The notes under the pieces are model-generated. The model made no database searches and had not been told where the DNA came from. It saw nothing but the letters and a program-made list of their open reading frames with translations. DNA of 64,000 nt from Paenibacillus sp. FSL H7-0326 (GTDB taxonomy: Bacteria; Bacillota; Bacilli; Paenibacillales; Paenibacillaceae): positions 124,001 through 188,000 of the forward strand of contig NZ_MPVN01000006.1 in assembly GCF_001955535.1 (NCBI RefSeq), read 5' to 3'. The translations under genes were made by a program, and so were the position numbers. Shown here piece after piece: positions 25,121 to 34,550 of this stretch (its first letter is position 1; every line of letters starts with the position of its first letter).

Positions 25121-26191
25121 TTAAAAAATAGAGAGTGCATTCATCATTTGTCTAAAGGAGACCGCATAGGCGCTGCCTGAAAAATGGTTAACAAGATGCT
25201 CCCTGCCTGCACGCTGAATATGTTCTCGAAGAGCCTGGTTATTCATAAGCTCGATCGCCTCGGCAGCAGCCTGCTCGATATTGCCGAGTGAATAGAATTT
25301 ACCCGTCTGATTGTGGGTGATGAAAGCCCTCACGCCATCAGAATCGGAACTAAGTACAGGTAAACCGCAGCTGATGGCTTCTGCAACGGCATAACCGAAT
25401 CCTTCCATAATGGAAGTAGACAGCATAATACCACCCGATCTTGCGGCCATAGAATAATATTGCGGCATCATATTATTCGGAATGTTGCTGAAGATGCCGA
25501 TCTTATCCTCCAGATCTAGTGCCTTTAGTGTATCGTAAAATTGCTGCTCGTCGGTCGGCACCGCGAGTGTGGGATCATGGAATACCCATATCTTGGCATT
25601 TGGCTTGTGCTGAATGATACGGTGGCTGATATGAAGGAACTCCCGCCAGTTCTTATTGTGCTCAAGTCTTCCAATCCACATAATCGCTGGATAGGGCGGT
25701 ATATCGGTATTCATCGGTGTGAATGTGGTTGTATCCAGCATGTTTGGAATGATAAAACGATGCATAAATGGACAAATCTCCGCAAATAACTGCTGAAGAT
25801 GGGCTGTAGGGGGGATGAGTACAGCGTTGGCATGTGCTTGAAGATAAGGCATGGCTGTACATATCGTCTCAATCGCAGCTTCTCTCGTACCGAGACCCTG
25901 CGCTTCATAAATGATACGCCCCCTGTAATCCAGTACAAGCCGGAGCCGTTCCACCATGTTGATGTCGGATGTGACGATGATTGCATCATACTGCTGCTGG
26001 TTTAATAGAGATTTGATCTCTTCATCAAGATTGGTAATGAATACGGTACCGGTATTATTCTGCATACCTGTCCCTGGCTTAAGGTACAGGGTATGGGCTT
26101 CAATGCCGTGCTGATTCAGCACAGAGCATCGCAAACGGTTAAGTGTTTCCACACCTCCGCTTGGAATAAAGAAAGTAAAGAGGACTTTCAA
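25121..26191 (-). CDS. Glycosyltransferase family 4
   Basis: 356 residues from TTG 26191 behind AGGAGGG. Starts VLFTFFIPSGGVETLNRLR, a GT-B acceptor domain; the donor domain shows IMWIGRLEHNKNW and STSIMEGFGYAVAEAISCGLPVLSSDSDG, the classic E-x7-E GT4 pattern. It is separated from the + strand glycan locus by the van-like operon and runs the other way, so its pathway is uncertain. A hairpin, GCCCTGT/ACAGGGC (25078-25102), lies downstream but lacks a clean T-run. Confidence 0.82.
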   Translation of the reverse strand: MKVLFTFFIPSGGVETLNRLRCSVLNQHGIEAHTLYLKPGTGMQNNTGTVFITNLDEEIKSLLNQQQYDAIIVTSDINMVERLRLVLDYRGRIIYEAQGLGTREAAIETICTAMPYLQAHANAVLIPPTAHLQQLFAEICPFMHRFIIPNMLDTTTFTPMNTDIPPYPAIMWIGRLEHNKNWREFLHISHRIIQHKPNAKIWVFHDPTLAVPTDEQQFYDTLKALDLEDKIGIFSNIPNNMMPQYYSMAARSGGIMLSTSIMEGFGYAVAEAISCGLPVLSSDSDGVRAFITHNQTGKFYSLGNIEQAAAEAIELMNNQALREHIQRAGREHLVNHFSGSAYAVSFRQMMNALSIF

Positions 26192-26470
26192 GGCAGATCC
26201 CTCCTGCAGTTTCTTATACGCCAGGTAGATAGAACGAAGAAGAAATGGGCGGTGGTAGGTTATCGTATTTGTCCGTATCCATTTAGTTCGTCTATCTAAA
26301 GTACGTGGTAGACCTGTATAGAGTGTGGGCTGAGAACTACTCGTTCACAATTTGGACATATTTTTTTAAGGATTCTTTTAAATTCATTTAAGCCATGTTT
26401 ATAGTTGGATGGCTATGCTTAGTATGGATCATGCTTAGGTCTGAATTGATATAGAAAGGAAGTATCCAAC

Positions 26471-27505
26471 GTGCTGAGGTTAGATCAGGTAAGCAAGACG
26501 TTCGACAGCCACAGGGGAGTACATCATATGGACTTTTCGATGGAACGGGGTGAGATCGTCGGTTTTCTAGGTCCAAACGGTGCTGGTAAAACGACAACCA
26601 TGCGTATGATTACCGGGTATTTGCGGCCGACAGCAGGGAAAGTGCTTCTCGATGGTAAATCCGTGCATGAGCAAGGTAAGATAGTCCGGTCCCGAATCGG
26701 ATATTTACCCGAGACGCCTCCCTTGTATCCAGATATGTCGATTCTTTCATACTTGAAATTTGTAGCTAAACTGAGAGATGTGCCAGCGAGAGAACAAACT
26801 CGGAGAGTCGACGAAATGTTATCAAGACTAGGACTCGCTGGGCGAGAACGTCAGATCATCAGGACCTTGTCCAAAGGATACAAGCAGAGAGTAGGACTGG
26901 CTGGTGCCATTATACATAAGCCGGACTTGCTTGTGCTCGACGAACCGACATCAGGACTTGACCCTAATCAAATTATGGAAATTCGTAATCTCATCAGAGA
27001 GCTCGGCGATAATCATACCGTACTGCTTAGTACCCATATATTGCCCGAGGTGAGCACCCTTTGCAGCAGAGTGCTGATCATTAATCAAGGACAGCTGGTG
27101 ATGGATGGGTCTCCTGCATCGATCGGCAGCACAATGAATCAGTCGTTTCACGTTTCTCTCACTGTGAAGGGAGACGCAAACATGATCATCCCATTGATAC
27201 AAGCCTGGGGAGAGGGATTAGAGGAGAAGGTGCAGCTGAGCTCACACCAGGAAGAGGACGGCCTCGTCCGATTAGAGTTGAATGCCTCTGCTCATCATGA
27301 TTATCGAGAAGAATTATTTTATTTATTGGCGAGATCGGAGCTTCCTATCCTCGAGTTGAAGAAGCAGGATCAGTCCCTTGAAGAGATATTCCAGAAGCTG
27401 ACGACAGATGAAGCCGGAGAAGTGAATTCCGGGGAGGATGGCTCACTCCCTGTCTCTGCACCTGAACAAGAGCTGGAAGCGCAGAGGGGAAGTGAGGGTT
27501 CATGA
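26471..27505 (+). CDS. ABC transporter ATP-binding protein (GldA/NatA-like)
   Basis: 344 residues from GTG 26471 behind AAGGAAG. Walker A GPNGAGKTT (about 36-44), signature LSKGYKQRVGLA, Walker B LLVLDEPTSGLDP and switch His (LLSTHILPEV) are complete. The C-terminal ~120 residues form the extra domain of GldA-type exporters, ending in an acidic stretch. It overlaps the permease gene by 4 bases. With the following three genes it forms the conserved module ATPase, permease, GldG-like protein, DUF4340 protein; in Flavobacterium gldAFG act in gliding, but in Bacillota the cargo is unknown. Confidence 0.88.
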   Translation: MLRLDQVSKTFDSHRGVHHMDFSMERGEIVGFLGPNGAGKTTTMRMITGYLRPTAGKVLLDGKSVHEQGKIVRSRIGYLPETPPLYPDMSILSYLKFVAKLRDVPAREQTRRVDEMLSRLGLAGRERQIIRTLSKGYKQRVGLAGAIIHKPDLLVLDEPTSGLDPNQIMEIRNLIRELGDNHTVLLSTHILPEVSTLCSRVLIINQGQLVMDGSPASIGSTMNQSFHVSLTVKGDANMIIPLIQAWGEGLEEKVQLSSHQEEDGLVRLELNASAHHDYREELFYLLARSELPILELKKQDQSLEEIFQKLTTDEAGEVNSGEDGSLPVSAPEQELEAQRGSEGS

Positions 27506-28212
27506 AACGGATGCTCGCTATATTTTACAAAGAGCTGCAGTCCTATTTCCTCGCTCCAACCACCTATTTTGCCTTTGCAGTGTATGTCTTGCTGTCGAGT
27601 TTTTTGTTTTTTATGAGCTTTGTCTACTATCAGCCAAGCATCGTCGATTATCGGCTTGTTCTGGGGGATACGCTGTCACTGCTGCTGTATGTTATCCCTC
27701 TCCTGACCATGCGGCTGATCGCGGAGGAGTTCCGGCAGGGTACAGATGAGCTCTTGATGACTTCTCCTTCAAGTGTAATGGAGATTGTGTTCGGCAAGTA
27801 TTTGGCAAGCTTGGTCATTCTCTTGGCTCTTATATTGTGCAGTCTTACTTATCCGCTGCTGATGTCCTTCTATGGAGATATCAATGAGACGACAGTGTGG
27901 GTATCTGCGCTGGGGCTCTTCCTGCTCGGTGCGGCGATGATGGCGATCGGAATGTTTGCCTCCTCGTTATCCCAGCATCAGATGGTCTCGGCAGTAGCCG
28001 GCTTTATTATTCTGTTTGTATTATGGATGCTGGATTCTTTCGGCGGAAATGCGGCAATTACTGCGTGGCTTGAACCCTTCTCTTTATCGAGCCGGTTCAT
28101 GAATTTCACAAAGGGTGTCATAAGCGGAGCGGATGTTATCTTCTATCTTACTTTGACAGCCTTATTCCTCACGTTCAGCATTCAAGGCGTCGAGCGGAAA
28201 AGGTGGAGGTAA
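27502..28212 (+). CDS. ABC-2 type permease (GldF-like)
   Basis: 236 residues, start overlapping the ATPase stop (ATGA). Six hydrophobic segments can be read, beginning FAFAVYVLLSSFLFFMSFVYY. The LRLIAEEFRQGTDELLMTSP motif after the second segment (RLIAEE-x2-GT) is typical of the ABC-2/GldF permease family. It forms the membrane channel with the ATPase upstream. It is followed 6 bases later by the GldG-like gene. Confidence 0.86.
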   Translation: MKRMLAIFYKELQSYFLAPTTYFAFAVYVLLSSFLFFMSFVYYQPSIVDYRLVLGDTLSLLLYVIPLLTMRLIAEEFRQGTDELLMTSPSSVMEIVFGKYLASLVILLALILCSLTYPLLMSFYGDINETTVWVSALGLFLLGAAMMAIGMFASSLSQHQMVSAVAGFIILFVLWMLDSFGGNAAITAWLEPFSLSSRFMNFTKGVISGADVIFYLTLTALFLTFSIQGVERKRWR

Positions 28213-28217
28213 GAGAG

Positions 28218-29603
28218 ATGAAAAAATGGTTGAATCATACGAACAGTGCTGTTATATCCATTGCCGTGACCGGCATTTTTATATTGCTCACGTTGTTCCT
28301 GAATTCATTAGGCGGCTTCCAGCTTGATCTGACTGCGAACAAGCAGAATACATTGTCTGAGCAAACTTTGGAGGCTATAGAGGGTGTAGAAGAAGACGTT
28401 AGAATGCTGGTCTTCACCGTGAATTCCTCCAGTGATGAGCTGCTGAACAGGGAAGTGCAGGATATTGTTGATGAATACAGTAAACGAAATAATAAATTGA
28501 AAGTGGAGCATTACAATCTGGAGAACGAGCCCATCCTGGCCCAGCAGTACGGTCTTACGGCAAGCTCTATTGTACTTGTTCAAGGAGACAAGCAGCAGGT
28601 TGTTCCTATGATTGATCTCTTCACTTCCGGTGAGACAGAAGGCTCTTATCTATTCTCTGGGGAAGAGAAGCTGACGCAGGCACTGAATTCGCTCTCTTCG
28701 GACGAGGTGCACCGAGTGGCCCTTCTTACGGGGCATGGTGAGCTGGATTTGTCTCTCGCAACAAGCTTTCAGTCATCCCTGAATCAAGGCAATGTTGAGA
28801 CAGAAAAAATATCTCTTGCCGATGGAGAGGCTGTGCCGGAAGGGACGGATGTACTGGCCATTCTGGGACCGCAAAACGATTTGACGGATTCAGAGATGAA
28901 GCAGATACAATCATATATGGACAATGGCGGGAAATTGCTGCTTACGATGGCTTTTCATGAAAATATGAATACCGCTTGGCCTAATATTGATGCTCTCGCT
29001 GAGCAATACGGAGTCCATAACGAACATGCGGTAATGGTAGACCCGGAACAGTCGATGTCGATGGGACCGCTGTGGTCGATGCCGGTATTTCAGTCTCATC
29101 CCATTACGGATAAGCTGATTGAGAATAACTTAACCCCTGTGTTTTCACTGACTCTTGGACTCAGCGCCACCGAGCAGGACAAATGGACGGTCGCTCCGAT
29201 TGTGCAGTCTTCGGAGAGCAGTTATGGGGAGACGAATGTAGAAGGACTTCTTGTTAACGATACGGATAATGATGCGGAGGCCGATCTGCAGGGACCTGTA
29301 GATGTGGGATATGCCATAAGTACAAAGGATGGCAAGCCAAAGGCAGTTATTCTGGGTGCAACCACATTTATTCAGGATTCCGAATTCTCAACGGGCGGGA
29401 ATCGTGATTTTATTCTGAACACGGTAAATTACCTGGCTGAGAAGGAGAACGGTGTTACAATCAGACCCAAAGAGCAGGCGGGCTATGAATTGGCATATCT
29501 GACACCTTCTCAAGGCTCCGGAATCTTTGTTATTGCGGTCATTTTATTCCCGCTGTTATTTGTTATAGCAGGTATTCTATTATGGTGGAGGCGGAGAAGA
29601 TAA
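28218..29603 (+). CDS. GldG-family ABC transporter auxiliary protein
   Basis: 461 residues from ATG 28218 (GGAGG at 28205-28209); an in-frame GTG at 28203 is less likely. A membrane segment near the N-terminus (AVISIAVTGIFILLTLFLNSLG) is followed by a large extracytoplasmic domain, which includes LDLTANKQNTLSEQTLEAIE, VALLTGHGELDL and VLAILGPQNDLT, then a C-terminal membrane helix (FVIAVILFPLLFVIAGILLWW) and Arg anchor. This is the layout of GldG/ABC_transp_aux proteins. It overlaps the next start by one base. Confidence 0.83.
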   Translation: MKKWLNHTNSAVISIAVTGIFILLTLFLNSLGGFQLDLTANKQNTLSEQTLEAIEGVEEDVRMLVFTVNSSSDELLNREVQDIVDEYSKRNNKLKVEHYNLENEPILAQQYGLTASSIVLVQGDKQQVVPMIDLFTSGETEGSYLFSGEEKLTQALNSLSSDEVHRVALLTGHGELDLSLATSFQSSLNQGNVETEKISLADGEAVPEGTDVLAILGPQNDLTDSEMKQIQSYMDNGGKLLLTMAFHENMNTAWPNIDALAEQYGVHNEHAVMVDPEQSMSMGPLWSMPVFQSHPITDKLIENNLTPVFSLTLGLSATEQDKWTVAPIVQSSESSYGETNVEGLLVNDTDNDAEADLQGPVDVGYAISTKDGKPKAVILGATTFIQDSEFSTGGNRDFILNTVNYLAEKENGVTIRPKEQAGYELAYLTPSQGSGIFVIAVILFPLLFVIAGILLWWRRRR

Positions 29604-30547
29604 TGAAGAAATTCATTCCTACTCTGTTGCTGCTGGTTATTCTGGCAGGCGGCTGGATCTTCGCTCATTCCCAGAACTATTTCAAGGAAGAACCGGAGAC
29701 GGCGCGCAAGCTGATAGATACCAGTACCTTTGATCCTAGTGCAATCGAGAAATTCAGTGTTATTACTGGAGGGGAAGAAGTCCAGTTGACCAAAGAGCAG
29801 GATGGCTGGGTCATGACACAGCCGGAAGCATACCCCGTGAACAGCTATGCGGTAGACAACTGGCTGGAAGCACTCCGTGCAGCTGAAATGACGAAGGTAA
29901 TCGAGGATCAACCAACGGATATCGAGAAATATGGCCTTGACCTTGCAGGAGATGGGATCGTCATGACAGCCCAGGATGGCACTGAATTCACCTTGGCCGT
30001 TGGTCATATGCTGCCTACAGGAGAAGATAATTATGTACAGATCGATGGAAGCCTGGTGGCAGCTGTCAGTGAGGCCGAGGTTTCAAGCCTGATGCTCACT
30101 CCGCTTCAATTTATGGATACCACACCTTTTGAATGGGACAATGACCAGCTGGCATCGCTGGAGTGGGAAGGCGAAAATTCCACATGGGTGCTGAAGCGTA
30201 CTACTGATGAAGAGAACAGCTGGACCATGAACGGGAAGAGTGTTGAGCTGGCTGGAGCAGATTCCTTAATGAATCTAACGAAAAATACGGCGACAGATCA
30301 AGTGCTCAAACGGCTTGATGCCAATCAGGCTCAGATTGCTTTTACATTGACAGCTGTATTCAAGGACGGTACGAACAGAGTGTATCAAGGCTGGACGGAT
30401 TCATCAGAGCCAGGTGTCATTTTCGTCAAGACAGCAGAGGATTCGCTTAGTTATGTTCTTGCGTCAGATGCGATTCAAGAAATCGAGGATAGAGCAGAAG
30501 AGCTGCTGAGCAGCGATGCAGAAGTAAATGATGCGGATACGGAGTAA
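29603..30547 (+). CDS. DUF4340 domain protein of the GldAFG-like module
   Basis: 314 residues from ATG 29603, overlapping the previous TAA by one base; GGAG lies in the preceding codons. An N-terminal membrane anchor (FIPTLLLLVILAGGWIFA) is followed by an extracytoplasmic beta-rich domain with repeated W-x-(ML) strands (GWVMTQPEAYPVNSYAVDNW, WVLKRTTDEENSWTMNGK). DUF4340 proteins regularly follow GldG homologues. Acidic C-terminus. Function unknown; it is probably a periplasm-side accessory of the exporter. Confidence 0.8.
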   Translation: MKKFIPTLLLLVILAGGWIFAHSQNYFKEEPETARKLIDTSTFDPSAIEKFSVITGGEEVQLTKEQDGWVMTQPEAYPVNSYAVDNWLEALRAAEMTKVIEDQPTDIEKYGLDLAGDGIVMTAQDGTEFTLAVGHMLPTGEDNYVQIDGSLVAAVSEAEVSSLMLTPLQFMDTTPFEWDNDQLASLEWEGENSTWVLKRTTDEENSWTMNGKSVELAGADSLMNLTKNTATDQVLKRLDANQAQIAFTLTAVFKDGTNRVYQGWTDSSEPGVIFVKTAEDSLSYVLASDAIQEIEDRAEELLSSDAEVNDADTE

Positions 30548-30569
30548 AGCAGATTAAATACTATAACAC

Positions 30570-30665
30570 GGAGAATTGCCCTTTCGAATGAACAATAGAA
30601 ATGAACTCTGATCTTTAGTTCATCTCGTTGTTCCTTTGATCGCTGATGGCAGTTCTCCTTTTTTT
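30570..30665 (+). terminator. Long multi-stem hairpin terminator
   Basis: Outer stem GGAGAATTGCC (30570-30580) with GGCAGTTCTCC (30648-30658), then T7. Nested inside are GAACAA/TTGTTC and ATGAACT/AGTTCAT stems, so almost the whole 96 bases folds. The remaining gap to the next gene (30666-30828) shows no gene. Confidence 0.7.
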
Positions 30666-30828
30666 CCTGAAGCGCTGCTTTTGTATGATTCTCATTTAAG
30701 GGTGAATACAGCAGCGCACATCCTCATCCCTCGCATCGTTGGTTCCAAATCCTTTCAGCATATAGGTTAGCTCGTTTGTACACCTTAATGGAGTACCTTA
30801 ACCTACACTTGAAATGGAGGATGAACGA

Positions 30829-31644
30829 ATGCCAGGAATGAACAAAACAAAAGCAATCACGTTATCTTTATCCACCGCTTTACTTGTCATGTCTGGACTA
30901 ACAGGCTGTGGCACGAACACGGATAATCATGATTTGAATACCAATAATGTGCGTAACAACAACGCCGATTATAACAATCGGTACGGAATTAATGCGAACA
31001 GTGTTCATCGTACCGATAATCTCAGAAACAGCGATGAGTTATCACAGGCTATATCTGATATGGATGGAGTGGGAAATGCTTATGTTCTCCTTACTGATCG
31101 TAACGCTTATGTTGCGGTATCGCTCAAAGACGGGGTCCAGCCGCAAAGCACAAGACATCACAATCACCGTAATATGAAGAGCAAGGACCTCGGCAGCATG
31201 GGAGTGAAGACCGGTACAAGAGCTCCTTATACAACAAGCGGTATCGCTCCAGGACTCACCAATGATTATTCCCAGAGCAACATGCTTGGAGATTCAGCGA
31301 ACGGTCCTCGAGGAGCAGGCGGATTGTTTAATCCGAACAATGTACGAATGAATGATACCAAAGGTCCGACAACGTATACTAAAATGAATGATCATGACCA
31401 GGCCGAAGAAGAAGTATCTGATCAAATGAAGAAAAAGATCACAGCGAAGATCAAAAAAATGTCTCCAGGTGTGAAAAATGTCTACATCTCAGCTAATGCA
31501 GACTTTGTAGGTCGTGCTCAAGGTTATGTTAACGATGTAGCCGAGGGAAGACCGATCAGCGGATTTATTGATGAATTTCAAACCATGATGGATCGTTTGT
31601 TCCCGACGAACGGAACCATGATTGACAACAACAATAATCGTTAA
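30829..31644 (+). CDS. YhcN/YlaJ-family sporulation lipoprotein
   Basis: 271 residues from ATG 30829, 8 bases after GGAGG (30816-30820). The signal peptide ends in a lipobox, LTGC (Cys ~27). A long Asn-rich, low-complexity linker follows. Conserved family parts are SQAISDMDGVGNAYVLLTDRNAYVAVSL (about 68-95) and, after an insertion of Gly/Asn-rich sequence, MKKKITAKIKKMSPGVKNVYISANADFV and FIDEFQTMMDRLF near the end. In Bacillus, YhcN and YlaJ are spore inner-membrane lipoproteins affecting germination and outgrowth. It fits the other sporulation genes in the window. Confidence 0.83.
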   Translation: MPGMNKTKAITLSLSTALLVMSGLTGCGTNTDNHDLNTNNVRNNNADYNNRYGINANSVHRTDNLRNSDELSQAISDMDGVGNAYVLLTDRNAYVAVSLKDGVQPQSTRHHNHRNMKSKDLGSMGVKTGTRAPYTTSGIAPGLTNDYSQSNMLGDSANGPRGAGGLFNPNNVRMNDTKGPTTYTKMNDHDQAEEEVSDQMKKKITAKIKKMSPGVKNVYISANADFVGRAQGYVNDVAEGRPISGFIDEFQTMMDRLFPTNGTMIDNNNNR

Positions 31645-31677
31645 TCCAGAATAGAAGAGCTTATGGGGAATGAATAT

Positions 31678-31722
31678 AAAAAAGGCGTTGTTCCAGAGAG
31701 ATGCTCTAAGGGACAACGCCTT
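31678..31722 (-). terminator. Terminator downstream of nagA
   Basis: AAGGCGTTGTTCC and GGGACAACGCCTT pair across 31682-31722. On the minus strand the stem is followed by T6 (A-run 31678-31683 on +). It also closes the convergent + strand lipoprotein gene. Confidence 0.7.
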
Positions 31723-31733
31723 GCTTTGCTTCA

Positions 31734-32912
31734 TTATCTACTGTCCGTGCTTAACGCACGTCCTTTGATCCATACCTGTTTAAGCTCAAGTGAGGCATCG
31801 AGCAGCAGCAGATCCGCCTGCTTCCCTTGATCAATAGTACCTGTAGCATCCAATATGCCCAGAAGCTCGGCTGGATTATGACTAGCTGCCTGCGAAGCTT
31901 CTACAATACTGAGCCCGGCCTCCTGCACGAGGAAGCGGAACCCGCGAATCATTGTAAGTGTACTGCCTGCTAGGGTAACTCCATCCTCTAAACGAGCCAC
32001 ACCATCCTTGACGATGACCGGCAGGTCACCGAGGGTGTAATTTCCATCCTCAAGACCTGTTGCCGAAATGGCATCCGTAATGAGTACCAGCTTCTGCAGT
32101 CTGCTTTTTAACTGAGCAAGAAGAGAGACTGCGGCAGGATGGACATGAATTCCGTCTGCAATGATTTCGGCGCTGATCCGTTCATCACTGAGCACAGCAC
32201 CGGCTACCCCTGGTTTGCGGTGATGAAGAGGTGTCATCGCGTTGAAGGTATGAACAGCATGGTGGAGTCCCGCTTCAACAGCGGCTTCGACTTCTTCATA
32301 AGTTGCATCGGTATGACCCAATGCCGCAATAATTCCTTTTTCTTTGAGCCATGCGATTACCTCATGCGCACCTTGTTGTTCAGGAGCAAGCGTTACTTGC
32401 CGAACGAGTTCGGGATATTGCTGTTCCCAAGAGATCAGCCAATCTACATTCGGTAACGAGATATGCTCCGGATTTTGTGCTCCGGGCCATTTTGAACTAA
32501 TAAAAGGGCCTTCAAGATGAACTCCTGCAAGCTGTGCGTAAGGCATCTCTTTGGCACGGTATTTGTTCACTTCGCTGAGCACCTTCTCGATCCAATCTTT
32601 AGGTGCAGTCATGGTTGTAGCAAGCATCGTCGTGGTTCCTTGAGAAGCGTGGTAAGACGTTATTGTATTGAGTACGTTCTCATCTGAGTTCATAAAGTCC
32701 TCACCACCGCCGCCATGAACGTGGATATCAATGAAGCCGGGAACAATATATCCATTCTCGCTTGTGAACGTTTCTATGTCCCCTTCGTTCCAGCGATGAG
32801 GTAGAGCTGCATGGGTTCCTGCGTACACGATAGTATCATTTTCAATGACAACGACACCATCCTCAATTACGCTGTCCTTAGTAACAACATTTCCGTATAT
32901 TTTAGTAAGCAA
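31734..32912 (-). CDS. nagA: N-acetylglucosamine-6-phosphate deacetylase
   Basis: 392 residues from TTG 32912, immediately after the nagB stop, with GGGAGG (32921-32926) upstream. Amidohydrolase TIM-barrel features: FIDIHVHGGGGEDFM metal motif near residue 58, LEGPF, ALGHTDAT, a second His set at HTFNAM, and LITDAISATG with the catalytic Asp. It releases acetate from GlcNAc-6-P to give GlcN-6-P in the cytoplasm. Operon order rpiR-nagB-nagA with 0-6 base gaps. It feeds amino sugars into glycolysis or back to peptidoglycan and glycan synthesis. Confidence 0.93.
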   Translation of the reverse strand: MLTKIYGNVVTKDSVIEDGVVVIENDTIVYAGTHAALPHRWNEGDIETFTSENGYIVPGFIDIHVHGGGGEDFMNSDENVLNTITSYHASQGTTTMLATTMTAPKDWIEKVLSEVNKYRAKEMPYAQLAGVHLEGPFISSKWPGAQNPEHISLPNVDWLISWEQQYPELVRQVTLAPEQQGAHEVIAWLKEKGIIAALGHTDATYEEVEAAVEAGLHHAVHTFNAMTPLHHRKPGVAGAVLSDERISAEIIADGIHVHPAAVSLLAQLKSRLQKLVLITDAISATGLEDGNYTLGDLPVIVKDGVARLEDGVTLAGSTLTMIRGFRFLVQEAGLSIVEASQAASHNPAELLGILDATGTIDQGKQADLLLLDASLELKQVWIKGRALSTDSR

Positions 32913-33638
32913 TTACATCAGCCTCCCTGCACCACGGTCTAACAGTACAATAACGTTCGGATGGCACTGAAGCAAGGATGCAGGGCACTCTGTTGTGATA
33001 GGACCGGTCAGAGCTGTACGAATAATTTCTGCCTTGTCTTCACCGCGGGCAACGAGAAGGATTTGTTTCGCTTTGAGAATAGAGCCGACGCCCATCGTCA
33101 TAGCCTGCTTAGGTACATCAGACGGAGAATCAAAGAATCGGGCATTCGCCTTGCGGGTTTCATCTTTGAGATCAACGACATGAGTTCCGCTTGTCAGGCT
33201 GGCTCCAGGTTCATTAAATCCAATGTGCCCGTTATGTCCTATGCCTAGCAGTTGAATGTCGACAGGGCCGTGATCATTGACCAGCTGTTCGTAATGAGCG
33301 CATTCCGCCGTCAAGTCAGTTGCATTCCCATTGGGTACATGAGTGAGATTCATATTCATATCAATGTGGTTAAACAGCTGCTCATTCATAAAGCTGCGGT
33401 AGCTCTGTGGGTGATCCTCAGGAAGCCCTACATACTCATCAAGATTGAAGGATGAAGCTTGGGCAAAGCTGACGAGTCCTTTGCTGTACATTTGAATGAG
33501 CTCCTTATATATGCCGACAGGGGAACTGCCGGTTGCCAGACCCAATACGGCCTTACGCTTGGATTGCAGAAGAGCGGCAATAATGCCGGCACCGGTTGCA
33601 TTCAAGTCATGTTCATGTTCAAAAGTCCAAATATTCAT
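32913..33638 (-). CDS. nagB: Glucosamine-6-phosphate deaminase
   Basis: 241 residues from ATG 33638, behind GGGTG. Signatures: VLGLATGSSPVGIYKELI near the N-terminus, FNLDEYVGLPEDHPQSYRSFMNE with catalytic Asp, and LLGIGHNGHIGFNEPG with active-site His. It converts GlcN-6-P to fructose-6-P and ammonia. Length is that of the short Gram-positive form, without the allosteric extension of the E. coli enzyme. It is directly adjacent to nagA, with no gap. Confidence 0.94.
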   Translation of the reverse strand: MNIWTFEHEHDLNATGAGIIAALLQSKRKAVLGLATGSSPVGIYKELIQMYSKGLVSFAQASSFNLDEYVGLPEDHPQSYRSFMNEQLFNHIDMNMNLTHVPNGNATDLTAECAHYEQLVNDHGPVDIQLLGIGHNGHIGFNEPGASLTSGTHVVDLKDETRKANARFFDSPSDVPKQAMTMGVGSILKAKQILLVARGEDKAEIIRTALTGPITTECPASLLQCHPNVIVLLDRGAGRLM

Positions 33639-33644
33639 ATGAGA

Positions 33645-34502
33645 TCACCCTTCATTTCTTAGTTTGGTTCGCTGCACTTGCTCATAGGACACATTCAATC
33701 TAGGGACAAACCGATCAAAGTCGTGACTAACCATGCCGGTAAAAATAATGTCGATCACATGAAGGAGTGCGATCCGAGAGGCCATGTCTCCTCTGCGCAT
33801 ACCTTGTTCCAGCGAAGAGGTGAACAAGGGAATGTCTGCAATAGAGGCCAGTGTACTGTGTCCGTAAGAGGTCAGAGAGATGGTGCGGGCTCCGTTCTCT
33901 TTGGCACAGCGGAGTGCATCAATCGTATCCTGTGTTTCACCCGAATAGGACACGGCAAATGCAACATCCTGCTCACCCAATGAAGAGGCCGAAGTGACCT
34001 GCATATGTCCATCGGAAAAAGCAGTACAGGAAACGCCAATACGGATCAGCTTCTGATAAAAGTCCTGCGTTACAATGGATGAGGTTGCTACACCGTACAG
34101 ATCAATGCGTCTAGCGCCGCATAAGAGCTTAATCGCATCCTCCAGGCGTTCATGATCAAGTAATCGGGTAGTATCCGTAATGGAAGCGAGATGGTTCGCC
34201 TCAATTGCTTCTATAATTGTAGTAAGTGAATTTCCCGCGACAATATCCTGATAAGCCGTAACCCCTGTAGGCTGGGAAATTTCCGCTGCCAGCTTCATTT
34301 TAAAGTCGGGAAAACCTCTGAAATGACGAGATTTGCAAAAACGGGTTACCGTTGCAGGACTCGTACCGCTGTTCTCAGCTAGTTCCTTAATCGATAACCC
34401 GGTCACCTCAGCGGGAGATGCCAAAATAACTTCTGCAATCCGGCGCTCCTGGGAAGGAAGCTGATCGAGCTCTCTGGAGAGAGCATTAAGTATTGTCGTC
34501 AT
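33645..34502 (-). CDS. MurR/RpiR-family transcriptional regulator of the nag operon
   Basis: 285 residues; ATG 34502 has GGCGG upstream. The N-terminal HTH_6 domain (about 1-77) has RRIAEVILASPAEV and NSGTSPATVTRFCKSRHFRGFPDFK. The C-terminal SIS domain (about 125-255) has RIDLYGVATSSIVTQDF and VAFAVSYSGETQDTI, which bind a sugar phosphate. It is first gene of the rpiR-nagB-nagA operon; a palindrome 20-50 bases upstream is a likely operator. Most Bacillus nag operons instead use GntR-type NagR, so this is a regulator swap. Confidence 0.87.
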   Translation of the reverse strand: MTTILNALSRELDQLPSQERRIAEVILASPAEVTGLSIKELAENSGTSPATVTRFCKSRHFRGFPDFKMKLAAEISQPTGVTAYQDIVAGNSLTTIIEAIEANHLASITDTTRLLDHERLEDAIKLLCGARRIDLYGVATSSIVTQDFYQKLIRIGVSCTAFSDGHMQVTSASSLGEQDVAFAVSYSGETQDTIDALRCAKENGARTISLTSYGHSTLASIADIPLFTSSLEQGMRRGDMASRIALLHVIDIIFTGMVSHDFDRFVPRLNVSYEQVQRTKLRNEG

Positions 34503-34521
34503 AACTCATCCGCCTTGTTAG

Positions 34522-34550
34522 AAAATTAATTTCACAAATATATTAATTTT
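34522..34550. promoter_or_regulatory. Candidate operator palindrome upstream of rpiR-nagBA
   Basis: AAAATTAAT (34522-34530) and ATTAATTTT (34542-34550) form a perfect 9-bp inverted repeat with 11 bases between, 20 bases upstream of the regulator start. AT-richness lowers the certainty. Confidence 0.45.
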
